Positions 1 to 13,300 of a stretch of DNA of 64,000 bases are shown here, piece by piece. Position numbers and translations under genes: made by a program. The stretch lies in contig KN886447.1 of assembly GCA_000934455.1 (NCBI GenBank), positions 39,863 through 103,862 of the forward strand, written 5' to 3'. Source of the DNA: Apostichopus parvimensis (taxonomy: Eukaryota; Echinodermata; Holothuroidea; Aspidochirotida; Stichopodidae). Below the pieces are notes generated by a model. The model was not told the origin of the DNA, searched no databases, and worked only from the letters and a program-made list of their open reading frames with translations. How positions within the stretch are numbered: the stretch's first letter is position 1; the number at the start of each line of letters is the position of its first letter.

Positions 1-377
1 ATAAAAAATATTAAATTTTTTTTTTAGAGAGATCTGACGACTGGCGTAAGTCAGACCACTTTTCGAGGATCGCAAGAAGAATTTCCAAAACACCTGTTGT
101 TGTCAGAAGTGGAAAAAAAGGGGGATAATTTTGAGACCTGCTGCGATGCAACAGAGTGAAAGGCAATCTATTGAAGTCGCACCGATAATAATAGCATAAA
201 GGGAGTGTTCTGTTTAGCCGAACAAAAAATTAAAAATCAAACTATAATAATGGCCTGCTACTAACAATACCAGGACACAAACGAGCGAATTGGTTTCGTG
301 TAAATTACTACTACGATACGGGAAGTTTCTTTTATCACTTCCATCCGTCCGCACTCGTTCCTGCAAAAGATGTATTT

Positions 378-383
378 TTTATT
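378..383 (-). promoter_or_regulatory. Candidate polyadenylation signal of the J/TPR/RRM gene
   Basis: TTTATT on the plus strand is AATAAA on the gene's strand, about 125 nt past the stop codon. Position and sequence fit, but no transcript evidence exists. I see no other gene in 1-506. Confidence 0.4.
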
Positions 384-506
384 CTTTCTTTCTTCGTTGC
401 AAATTAAGATGCAAAGAAATAAAGACTTTCAAGCTGAGAAAAGAAATGATAAGGGGTGACCTCTGAACAATAGAATGACCTCTTGTTGCATAAATCTTAT
501 TGTTTT

Positions 507-654
507 TTACTCGGGAGCAGCTCCTCTTTGCCATGATTGATAATCTGCCCCCTTGGAAGCTGGAAGGTGTTGGTAGCGGCATCGGTCAGCGTACCAACAG
601 CCGGTAGTCCGCCAGAAGTAGCACTCGTTTCCGTTGACCGGACCTCGGCTCGCC
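507..654 (-). CDS. Exon 19: terminal CCCH zinc finger
   Basis: A 148-nt coding part, acceptor TTTGTCATAG. In the phase set by exon 18 it reads [20 protein letters not shown] then H: a C-x7-C-x5-C-x3-H zinc finger, followed by L-P-A-S-K-G and stop TAA (509-507). Two other frames are also open here, but only this one holds the CCCH spacing. CCCH fingers usually bind single-stranded RNA. Confidence 0.88.
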
Positions 655-1288
655 CTATGACAAAGCAAAAAAATAGAAGTGACGTTGTCGTCAGATTCTC
701 AGGTCCGCAATCTTTCGCCAATCTCAGAATCTCACATTTCAGAATACTTATCGTCTCTGAAAACGTCTTTGAATCCAAGTGCGGCGAGTTCCTTGAAAAG
801 TTTTGCTGAATAGCTTTACTTCATAGCTCCAGTCTATATTGCAAAATATTGAGTTTAACTCTTATAAAACTTAAAATGTTGCAATTGTAATGGAAAGAAA
901 TACTCCTGAGCTTCTTCACCACAAATCTGTACTCAATATTCTGGATGGAACAATGAAGACCATGAAGATATATTTGTATAGTATCAATTTACATTGAAGA
1001 ATATCTCAAAAGTACTTTATGCAGGAAAGGGGGGGAGGGGAGGGGTGGGGCAAACCCTTCAAGAAGCAAAGATACGAAATATATAAAAAGTAAAGGAATA
1101 GAGAAATTAAACTCGTTAAACACATAAATTACTGACACTGAAAATGAAAGAATGAATTATAACAAAACAACTGGAAAAAAATAAAGTAAAATATTTACCC
1201 ATTTGAATTAAAATTATGCATATTGCTGTGATGTTGTGCTGTTGAAGGTTGTTGTTTGTACTGCTGCTGAGATGCTTGCTGTTGTACA

Positions 1289-1320
<32 letters not shown>

Positions 1321-4300
1321 TTGCTGCTGTTGTGGCTGCTGGGGCGGCGGCTGAGATGGGGCGCTATTATCACCACTTGGCCTAGTTTTCTTCAGATATA
1401 TTGTTTGGAGGTGTCCATCTGTTATCGGATGGTCTGGAAATTTTATCAGAAGTTGTGATTCGAAGAACTGGTAACCCTACACAAGGAAAGAACAAAATAA
1501 TAGTACAAATGTTACACAGAATGATGAATACGAGTTCTGAATTGGCATCAGCATATAATATATATATTTATATATATACTGACTGGGTCTCCCATATATG
1601 TAAAGACGAGTCAATGAAATGTCAAACAGGATGGCACAGAACTCCAAAGCTCAAAAAGAACACACAAATGCCATCACCTTTGCATAAATGCCTTTTCCCT
1701 TTGACAAGGAATAGAAAGTGGTAATGTCTTTTTATTGGGGGGGGGGGGATGGGGGTGCCACCTACCTGCAAACACCTCATAGCCTCCGAGGCCATGACTG
1801 CTTCTCTGAAATTGATGAAGGCACAAAACTTTTCTGGAAGTCTTCTCATACTCTCTATAACTCCAAACCTAATTAAAACAAAACATAAAAAAACATTGAC
1901 AAATTTAGTCAAAATGAAATGTTTTCCTTCATGTATGTGGGGAACATAAAGACAACCTTTTCTTCTCACAATGTTGAAGAGACCAAACCCATTCAACCAA
2001 CAACAATGGTGACAAACTCACCAAAGAAGGAAACATCACAAAGAAATCTCTCTCTCTCTAATCACATTCTTCTTTCTCCAAAATAATGAGAGGTAGTTTG
2101 TAAGACTGCAAGTGTTGTTAGCAGAATATTATCTCAAGCAAACCAGAAAAGCCAATAGGCTTAGATATTCCCTGTCTGCATTTTGTAAGAACTTTTGGAG
2201 TAACACTGGACAAACATCTTTATGATTTGACCATTGTTGACCTCAAATGATTAGCATGGGACCTTGCATCAAGTGAATCTGCACATCAAGTATGAAGTCC
2301 AACCATGTTTCACTTTTGGAGTTATCATCTTCAGAAAGTTATCACAGCTTGACCTATCTTTACATTGACCTACACAAAAACAATAGGGTCCTTATGCTCA
2401 TCAAGGTGGATCTACACGTGTACCAAGTGTCTAGTTAGTCAAATTTTTTACTGTTGGAATTCATGTGTGTACTATGTTATCAGACTTTGACCTCTAGTGA
2501 GCTTATCAGCCACCACAGAAACAATAGGGTACTTGAAAATACTAAGGTGGAGTTACATACCAAATGTGACAAAAACATTAATTTTGGACCTCTAAAGACC
2601 TCCACCAAATAAATAAACAAACAAATATATTAATAAAATAAAACATTATGTTCTCAAATAATTTGATATGTTGCTTCAGTGGACTACTCTTATCAATATT
2701 TTACACAACAGCTACATGGATTCACAAATCTCTGATGCTTGGAAAATGGTAATTTCTCCCAAAACTGTAAATGAGCTCTCAAAATATAGCCTGCAATTAG
2801 TTAATTTAATGAAATTAATTTTACTGATTAAGTTAAAGCCACATAGTTAACTAATTCTTGAAATGTAGATACTTCAGTTGATTTCATTAATTTTTATTTT
2901 TATTATAGGTATTTACAAAACAAAAAGAATACTGTTCTGAAATAAAGCTGAAATTGAAAACATACTTTCCAAATAAGTCTCTGATATGCTTTTCTGTTGC
3001 GCTCTGGCTTAGATTGCCAATCCATAAAGAACGAAGTTTCTCGGGGTTTCGGACGCTGAAACAGACGAACGAAATATGAAATTTAATATCAAATATTATA
3101 ATAAAATGTGAACCTTCATATTTTACTTTGGAAATATTGCTAGAGGAGTACATCAATTCCCCTTGTAAAGGGTTTAAAAGGAATGAAAAGTTAACTCTGA
3201 AATTAATCGCTGGAAGAAGGCGAATCTAAACTGTTTTCTTTAGTATTCAACATGTTGTTTTTTAGCATAACTAACGCTATAATGAATACAAAGTAAGCCT
3301 ATACACTCAAAAGGTTTGCATTGAATGCAAAGTACTTCTATACACAAAGGTTTGCATTGAATGCAAAGTACTTCTATGCACTTAATGATCGTTTTCTATA
3401 TTTCGGCAAAAGAAATTATTGCGTAAATTTCAACTGTGTTTTTAACTATTAAAAGGACCCTTTCGTGCAGGGTCTCCCAAGCTTAGTAACTAATTCAATA
3501 GATATCTACTAACGATACACTGATAAAGGATATGCAAATCATATTTTACAGGACCCCTTTGTAATTGCTCCATGCAACGTTAGTTCAAGCCCTCCTCATT
3601 TGAAGTCGTGTTGACTTGAGCTAAGAAATAGTTTGAAACCTAACCAGAGTTGGAGGTTTTAAACTTTAATTTCACACACCAATCTTTGTCAGATATTCAC
3701 AATGAATTTTTATACCCATAATTCATTTCTGGAAAAAGGAAGAATGCTTAACTTGAGACCCACAATGCACTATTCTCAGTATGACTCGAGAAGCAGAATT
3801 GTAAAAGTACGGTACACAAAAAATGAAAAATTCACAGAGTTTTCAAAAATCAATAACCAGATACACAGAACACGTTTGGAAAGTTGATGGAAGTTTGACT
3901 TTGTGAGCAGCTGATAAAATTCTATTCCAAGGAGTAAATGACTTTGACATGGCCCCATGGAAGACTGGATTAGACCTTGAAATTACATCCTTGTACTTGG
4001 CGTTCCTGCTTCGATTACTTACTCTGTTTTAGCTTGCTGTATAGTTTCGGACAGAATGTCTTCCTCATCTGATATATAGACGTCTTCGTCTAATTCTTGC
4101 GGACTTCCAGCCAGCGTACCCGATAACAACGCTTCGGCCGCATCTTGGACTGAGCCAAATTTTAAAACAGCTATTTCACTTTGCACTTTTGTGAAACCCA
4201 TATCCTGCAAGAGATTATTCGATGGGGAATTACCATTAATCAATCGATCCATCCATAAATCATCAATCAATATTTCAATACGGCAGGTGCAGTTGCTTGA

Positions 4301-7300
4301 ACTGAGCAAAATTGAAAAACAGTTATATCAACTTGCATTCTTGTAGAAACCCATTTAGTGCAAAAGATCAATAGGTATTGATACCATCCAATCAATCAAA
4401 CAAACAAGTGATAAATCAGTTTAGAATCTCAAGTATATGCAGTATATTCAGGTATTTTAAAACCAACTAACATATGGGAATCTCTTTCATATTCTTAGAA
4501 ACTGTCATATATCAACAGGATACTATGATGAGTATGCTCAGGAAATCCTTGTTTCATTAGAGAATTGTTGAAAGCTCGGCACTGTTCTCTAGGGCNNNNN
4601 NNNNNNNNNNNNNNNNNNNNNNNNNNNNNNNNNNNNNNNNNNNNNNNNNNNNNNNNNNNNNNNNNNNNNNNNNNNNNNNNNNNNNNNNNNNNNNNNNNNN
4701 NNNNNNNNNNNNNNNNNNNNNNNNNNNNNNNNNNNNNNNNNNNNNNNNNNNNNNNNNNNNNNNNNNNNNNNNNNNNNNNNNNNNNNNNNNNNNNNNNNNN
4801 NNNNNNNNNNNNNNNNNNNNNNNNNNNNNNNNNNNNNNNNNNNNNNNNNNNNNNNNNNNNNNNNNNNNNNNNNNNNNNNNNNNNNNNNNNNNNNNNNNNN
4901 NNNNNNNNNNNNNNNNNNNNNNNNNNNNNNNNNNNNNNNNNNNNNNNNNNNNNNNNNNNNNNNNNNNNNNNNNNNNNNNNNNNNNNNNNNNNNNNNNNNN
5001 NNNNNNNNNNNNNNNNNNNNNNNNNNNNNNNNNNNNNNNNNNNNNNNNNNNNNNNNNNNNNNNNNNNNNNNNNNNNNNNNNNNNNNNNNNNNNNNNNNNN
5101 CTTCGTTAAAACTCTGGAAGAAATGGAGGGATTGCTTTGCTTATGTGGTGGCATGTAGGCACTGTGTCAAAATTAGAATGCTAAGGGGGCTGCAGAGCAC
5201 TACAACACCAGGCTGCGGGGGGGGGGCAGCAATCCTACAACCAGGCTGCTGGGGGATGCAGCATAATATGACCAGGCTGCTGGGGGGCCTAGCATCCTAC
5301 AACCAGGCTGCTGGGGGCGTAGCATCCTACAACCAGGCTGCTGGGGGGATGCAGCATCCTACAACCAGACTGCTGGGGGGGGGGGCTGCAGCATACTATT
5401 ACCAGGCTGCTGGGAGGCCTAGCATCCTACAACCAGGCTGCTGGGGGGGATGCAGCATCCTACAACCAGGCTGCTAGGGGACGTAGCATCCTACAACCAG
5501 GCTGATGAGTGGCTGCAGCATCCTTTTACCAGGCTGCTGGGGAGGGGCAGGATGCTCTGGGCAGTTTCACCCAGGGGCATTGCTAGTCTGCCAGGATAAT
5601 CTCTCTTGTTTTATATTGATTCAGCCTAGCTGCAAGGGATTTTGCAGCTGCTGCAGCTTTTCTTTTTCACATTGTGCCTTCTTCACGTTTCAAAAAGTGA
5701 CCACTTGTAAGAATTGTTTTACTTCTTTTACTCCCAGAGAGCATTTCAATCAATGGCCTAGAGAAATTCTTGTCATCTCTTATTGATGTTAGCTGGACAA
5801 GTTGGTTTACGGTTGTTTTATGGAGAGAACAAGTAGCAAAAGTAAAACTTTAATTTCTTATACAGAAAATTATAGAAGCATGTTCTCATCATCATGGGGA
5901 TGGTGATGAGGTTTTGAAACAGCATAGGTAAGGACCAGTCCCCCCCCCCTCCTCCGGTAAGTAATGAAAGTGGAACAACGATATACAGGAGATCAAAGGT
6001 AAATATAAGCCACCTACCTGAAGTCCAGCTAAAGCACGACCTTTCCTAAAATATCCCTTAGGCCATTCCTTTGATAAACTAATTGCTCTTTCTGCATCTT
6101 TCAATGCCCTGTATTTGCAAGAAAGAAAACAGGAAGACATCAGGAGAATTAATTTCATTTCATCAAGGCCAGTATTCAATATTTTTGAACATGACTTTAC
6201 TTTCATAAAATAAAAGAATATTCAATAGTCCCGGTGATACACATTCTTATTGGGCGAGAACGTACCACAGATGAGCAGAAAGATGGAAGTCCAAAGTCCA
6301 GACAAATATTGTTAAATATTTTAAGGACAATTGCAATTAACCTTTGATGGTAAAACAAATAAACTTACTTTTCGTATAGACTAGTCTGATCAAAACAATA
6401 AGATCTGTTTCCAAAGAATCTGAAGAAAGTAAAGAAAAGCAAGACAAGTGTTGACAAGAAAGTTCAAACGGTGAAGGTAAACGGTCTGGAACCGTGTGAA
6501 AGGCAGAATACATAACATGTTGTAGTAATAACATGCAATTCCCAGCGATTTGTAAAATACTCTTAATTCCCCAGCGTATTCAGAGATTACACAATGCATT
6601 AAACGTGTCTAAATGCTAAATGATCACTTTGGTCTATTTTTAAGCTAATATCAAGCAAAATTATCTTCATTTTTTGTTTTTTTCCACAGGGATTCAAACA
6701 TATATGACAAAACGTTTGTTTTTAGTATTCACAAATGATTTTGAATTCACTGGAACATCCTCAAAGGATGGAGTCCAGGTCCAATGTTATCCTATCTACC
6801 ATTTTTAAAGGTAGTAACAATTGTTCTGTATCAAAGTGAACTTGACGTAAACATTTGCGACGTCATCGAAGCACACTGACATATTTGCTCCGTGTTCTTT
6901 CTTTAACATATAACAGCTAATATTCTACTTCAAAATTGGGATACATCTCATTACTGATAGACCACAGTAATTGATAAATTATTAATTTCACAACTCCTCA
7001 AGATATAAGGTTGGAACCCTATCCAAGGTGAGAACAATAAAGTTAATAATAATAATAAAGCAAACCAACACATCTCGTCTACAAGTCATGCCCAAGTACA
7101 TTCCAGAGAGAGAGAGACACGCTGGACGAGTACTCAAAATGTAACTCTTGTCTGTGCACGCTCTTTTTGAAGCAATTCGTATTGACTTGAACAAAGGAAT
7201 ATCTGAATTTTTCCATACTATTTCTGTCAAACAGACGATGGCCATCATTGCAACACTCTTACAATTATGGAACCTATATGATATTTTACTTTCATTTTCA

Positions 7301-10300
7301 TATCTGCCCTTCAAAGTGGTTACTCAGCTATCGAGCCCATGTGACATATATACCACACCGAAACCAAAGAAGCATCTGCTGTTGATTAATTTAACAAGAC
7401 CATCTGTGGATAAAATGCACAGTCATCTACTAACAACCACTAACAACCACTTACATTTGCACAGAATGTATAGTTACTTTCAGTTCATCTGTGTTACATC
7501 AAAAGTGTAAACTACAAATGTTTCAATCATTCAGTGTCTTATTTCTAAAAAATGTGGCTGAATCACAAAATCTCATCATGTTACCATTTTGCTCCGAGTG
7601 CTTCTAGGATGCCCTCTAACTATTATCAGATTTCCTACACAAGTTCTTTCACTTTGTAAATCAAGAATTTCCAACACAAGTTCTTTTACTTTGTAAATCA
7701 AGAATTTTGGCAACAATTGTGATTCTCTGTTATGTACAAATTTGATACCGAAATGCTAAGAACATTCTGCTATCAGTAACATTAACAGTTTACTTAGAAG
7801 AAAAACTCTACCAAGTTATTAGCAAGAATTGAAAGATACTCAAAAAAATGTATGGATGAAATAAAGTTTCCATTCACTTACAAGAACACCACACAATGGC
7901 ATAAGTGATTAACCATTTCATGTTTTTTTGTGTACAGTTTTGTTAGTTCTGTACTGTACCTGTTTATACTGTACAGTACAGTTGGTACAGTGAATGTACA
8001 GTTTGTACAGTACATCTGTACAGTGCATCTAAACAGTACATCTGTACTGTACATCTGTACTGTAGAGATGTACAGTACATCTGTACTGTACATCTGTACT
8101 GTAGAGATGTACTGTACATCTCTACAGTACATATGTACTGTAAATCTGTACTGTAGAGATGTAAATTACATGTGTACTGTACATATGTACTGTACATCTG
8201 TACAGTACATCTGAACAGTACATCTGTACTGTACATCTGTACAGTGCATCTAAACAGTACATCTGTTCTGTACATCTGTACTGTAGAGATGTACAGTACA
8301 TCTGTACTGTACAGATGTACTGTACATCTCTACAGTACATATGTACTGTACAGATGTACTGCACATCTGTACAGTTTGTTCAGTACAGTTACCTCTTTGA
8401 CAACAATTTTACATACACAGTTCCTTAAAGTCACATTGAATATATACGAAAAGTAACATTACTGGTCAAGTGTCATTTTATTTTCAAAGCAGAAAATCCA
8501 AGCTTTTCTTTATTTCTTTACCTGTGATCATTTGGATCCAAGCTGATGGCTTGAGAAAATAGTTCTATAGCTGCCTTATAATCACCTTTCGTGGCAAGTT
8601 CGTTTCCTCGTACTGCAAATGAGATGGGTAAGGCATTAATAGTATGGGGGTTCAAAACAGCAGGGGGTTTATAAAGTAATGTAAGAAGGAATATCCAATG
8701 GGATAAAGCAGTAGCATCACTACGAAAGGAGATATCTACAGGTGTACTACACTGCCAGCCCAGAATATTGCTATGTTATCAAGCTCAGACACTGATAATC
8801 CAGGTAGCCTGACAACTTTTAAGCAGCACTCAAGGGTTTCATCCAGATTAAAGACTTGCGCTCATAAGCACACACACCGACACTGAATATCAACTGAGTA
8901 TCGATGAAAAGATTGTAAGGCCCTTTAAAGTTGCTCACAGGAGATTCGAGAATCAGGTTGAAATAAAATACACTAGCAGTTGGAAACGAGGAAACATTTC
9001 TACATCGCACTGATAAGAAAAGTGACAAAATATCATAGATAGTCCATTAAATGTTTCTGCATATTCCATTATAATTAAAAATGCCACAAAATAAAACACA
9101 AATTTCACTTTACTTTATAAGAAAGGAAAATTTTGAGGTAAAATGTAGAGCACAAATGTATTTAATTGTTGGATTTCACAAGAAATAAAATGCAGATAAA
9201 TACCTTGTCCGTGGGGAACGAAACCTTAAAATCAAAGGATTATTGAACTTACTAGCTAGTTTTCTACTTTTATGGATTTTAGCTTCGATGCTCTCAGCCT
9301 GCAAAGAAATTGAAAAGAAAGTGTGTTGAAAGTACAGAACAGGAAAACAGGATAATATCGCAACCTGCAGCTTGGATAATTCTGTTGACGAAGATCAATT
9401 TGTCAAATATTCAAATTTAAGCAAATTATGACCTGAAATGACATTTGACCTCCTATCCTTGGTTAGCTTATGTGCTGCTTCAGCAACCAACCACAGTCAC
9501 AGGTTTTTGTCATGATTAGATTAATTCTCAAGAAGAGGAAGCATTTTAAAGGGTTTCATGTTTGGATCTGTCTTCATTCACACATGATGACAAGCCTTTG
9601 ACCGGCCGACAAGATGATGGTTGGATGAATGGATGGATGGAAGGATGAATGGATGGATTAATGGACAGATGGATTGATGGACAGATAGATGGATGAATGG
9701 ATAGTTAGATGGATGAATTGATAGATGGATGAAAGGATAGACGAATGGACAGATATATGGATGAATGGATAGATGGATAGATTGGTGAATAGATGGATGA
9801 ATGGATGGACAGATAGATGGATGAATGAATTGATGGATAGATAGATGGATGAATGAATGGATAGTTAGATGGATGAATTGATAGATGGATGAAAGGATAG
9901 ACGAATGGACAGATATATGGATAGATGGATAGATTGGTGAATAGATGGATGAATGGATGGACAGATAGATGGATGAATGGATTGATGGATAGATAGATGG
10001 ATGAATGGATAGTTAGATGGATGAATTGATAGATGGATGAAAGGATAGACGAATGGACAGATATATGGATGAATGGATAGATTGGTGAATAGATGGATGA
10101 ATGGATGGACAGATAGATGGATGAATGGATTGATGGATAGATTGATGGATGAATGGATAGACGGGTGGATAGATGGACGAATGGATAGATGGATAAATGA
10201 ACAAACGGATTGATGGACAGAAAGATGGATGCATAGATCAATGGATGGTTAGACATGAATGAATGAATAGATGGATGGATGACTGGATGGGGGATGTATA

Positions 10301-13300
10301 GATGAACAGATGGATGGTTGGACATACTGCTATGATGCATGGTTCAACATACTGCTATAGCATATGCTCCACTGGAGATACCAACTGAGTTGATTAAGTA
10401 TTTTCTGACTCTTGGAGTGACCCATTGTCTTTAGCTTGCAAAGCAGAAAGATTAATAACTTAAGGGTAAAAATGAAATAATGAATTATCAAAAACTTACT
10501 GTCTCTCCCTCATTAGACTTGCCACCTGCTTTCTTGTTCTTTTTCTGGCTTTGACCTGCATTTTTCTTAGCTACATTATTAACTGTTAAGGCGAAGAATG
10601 CACTATTTAAATCAAGACCTTGGGTAGCCTCATCTTCGCCAGATGAACTGAGAGTACGTGAAACAAAAAGAGAGGATTTGCATGAGTATAGGAATAGATT
10701 TCTTTGTGTGTATATATCGCATCCACATATATGGGACTACAAACAACAACGGTGCATTAATTAATACTTCATGACAAAACTATTTTCAAACAGAAATACA
10801 ATCATAATCGTCACACAAAATCATTCAGAAACGAACAAAAACACAGGAGGAGGGGTTACTCAAAAGTTTGGAAGTATTTAAGAACAGAACTTATGCATTG
10901 ATCTGATCAATTCTGAAACAATGAAACACATCCAAACAAGAGCTATAAGGTGTCTCTTTGAAGTCAAATTAATGATTATTGATGCTCCCAAACACAACTC
11001 ACTGAGCAAAGATCGGCGCTTGGCTCACACTGTTGCTTACGGTGCCAAACAGACTAGACTAGAGCGGACATTACAAATTAAAGTGCTCTCTTTAGTTTAT
11101 CTGATGGCCGCAGTGCCCATGTGATATTTTCCTATGTACCTTGTCCTTTTTTAAATCAATAAGTACTTGTTCAATATTACTGCCAATCTTGCACTTGCAT
11201 CTCAGCCATTTTTTTTTATAAAGCTGACTGAAATATTGCTTTAACATCTCAATAAATCAAGCTCCCTGCATCGAGAAAGTCAGTTTAATTTGACTAAAAT
11301 ATATATGATATATTGAAACAAACATCACCTTACAGATTTTTAATTGATTAATTTCTGCCTAAACTTCACAGTGACTATTCCTTATTGTCTGTAAATTATT
11401 AGCCTAACTCTGTTCAATGCACACATTCTATGGTCATCAAAAGCCTTCTCCTAAATCTGTGTACTGAGCAAAGAACCGAGCAGAGATCTGGTGTGTACTA
11501 CAGGCATCCGTAGAATCGGTTTAAGACTTTACTACTAAAACGTACGACAGTCAATATGCAGACTGTACCCTATGGACAATCCTGCTGATTCATGTAACGA
11601 TCAATTCTGTGCCACAATACCAATGGTGCTTGGAATTCCCCGATGTCGCAATCATGTTGCAATCATACAGCGTGCAACACACCTGCCCTGCTAACTTGCA
11701 CTATAAATATAACAGACTAACTGTAACTTGCTCCATATAGTTCAATTCAAAGGTCTGTAGTCCAAATTTTTCACAGGAAATTTATAATTTGTAAATACTT
11801 GGCTTCCAATGGAAAGAGACATAACTGATGGCAGCTATGGATTGGTGAATTGGACCTCCCTCCCTCCCCCAACCTCTCCTGCCCCCACCAATGAATTGAA
11901 TGAATCTCTGTGTCACATATCTGTCTAATATCCTGATGTAAGATAAGCCATGAAGGCACAACCAGCTGATTTTAAAACAAACTCCTCCCTCCCACATCCC
12001 CCTCCCCTCTCCCCACTATCCACTTCAGGCCAGGGATGTGTTACACAATGACCAACCTATAAGAAAGCAGAGCATCATAAAATGCACAAAGAACAACACA
12101 ATCACTGAAGTTGTCAAACTATTGTAACATATTTTCCTTCATATTACTTACCCACTGTCATGTTGTTTTCTCTTGTCTGCCTGTTTACTAGTTTTACTTT
12201 GCCGACTGGAAACTCCATTCTGGGAATGACTGTCCGGAGTACTTTTTCGACCTGACAAAGCTTTCGCAGAGCCAGGCTGTTTTTTGTCGGAAGAATTGGG
12301 CTTCTTATCTGATGAATTTGTCTTTTTATTTGGCATTGTTTGTTCCGAGCTGCTCAAGGGTTGAAGTACACTATTGGAATTATTGCTAGATACCTATATA
12401 AAAAAAAAAATTGAAAGAGAGAAAAGCTAAGACATTAGTGAAAATGACAAAGCAATTAATAATTCAAATTAAGTTGAAAACACGTTTACAGCAACCATTC
12501 AAGAAACGGGGGTGTGTAGGCTTCTGAATGGTAGATTCGGCTTGACACATGATGTAGATCTTTGTGAAGAACAACTCCAACAAACGGCTAAAACAAAGAT
12601 GAAAAAAAACTTGTTCCATTTGGGAGACATCCTTGTTTTAAAAGCTCCTTTCCTAAATCTGTGTTGTCATAGTGCCAATTTCTGTTCATTTTTCTATTCA
12701 CATTTTCGAGGTACTGTAGACTGTTACAGGTGTGGACACTGAAACTATTCTTTTTAAGAGGTTCAATATTTTAGAATTGATGTGATTGGTTGGGTCTGTG
12801 TCTCTTATGGAACGGCTCCTCCGATGGGCCTTCTAGTTGCTGTTTATCCATAGATCAGCGTCTTAGAAACCAAAAATAAAACCCAAAACTTAATGGTTTG
12901 GGTATTTACGAACGACGATACTTACCTGTCTCCAACTACACTAACGCACTTGTGTAGTGCGTTAGTGTGTTAGTGTAGTGCGCAAGTGCGTTAGTGTAGT
13001 TGGAGACAGGTAAGAGAGGAGTGAAGTAAATATAAACAATTTTACTTCAGGACAAAGGCCTACCTTAGATGAGTCCTTGCTCTGGATTTTATTTTCTTCT
13101 TCTTCGCTATCCGAGTCCGAGTCAGACGCTGAATGATGATTGGAGGACTTTGTATTGTTGTTTTCTTTCTCTTCTCTTTTCCTCTGTTTCCTTTTCTTCT
13201 TACGTTCTCGTTTCTTTTCTTTTTGCCTCTTTTCTCTCTCTATTTCCTCTATAAGGCTGTCTCCGTTGCGCTTCGCTTCCTGTTCGCGGTCACGAAAGAA

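Noticed and set aside
497-778. Alternative last-exon frame ending in ..L-L-P-S-K-K-Q
   Set aside because: Open, but out of phase with exon 18 and without the CCCH spacing seen in the in-phase frame.
1249-1458. Plus-strand poly-leucine frame
   Set aside because: Shadow of the polyglutamine exon on the minus strand.
5145-5786. Plus-strand frames over the GC-rich minisatellite
   Set aside because: Repeat translation with no domain; lies within an intron of the minus-strand gene.
7148-7510. 120-codon plus-strand frame in an intron
   Set aside because: No motif, no splice context, composition like surrounding intron.
7878-8456. Multiple Cys/Tyr/Met/Thr-rich frames
   Set aside because: Translations of the self-complementary GTACAG satellite, present on both strands alike.
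9705-10340. 211-codon minus-strand frame rich in His, Pro, Ser, Ile
   Set aside because: It is the translation of a GGAT-type tetranucleotide array; parallel frames exist and no splice or domain signal supports it.
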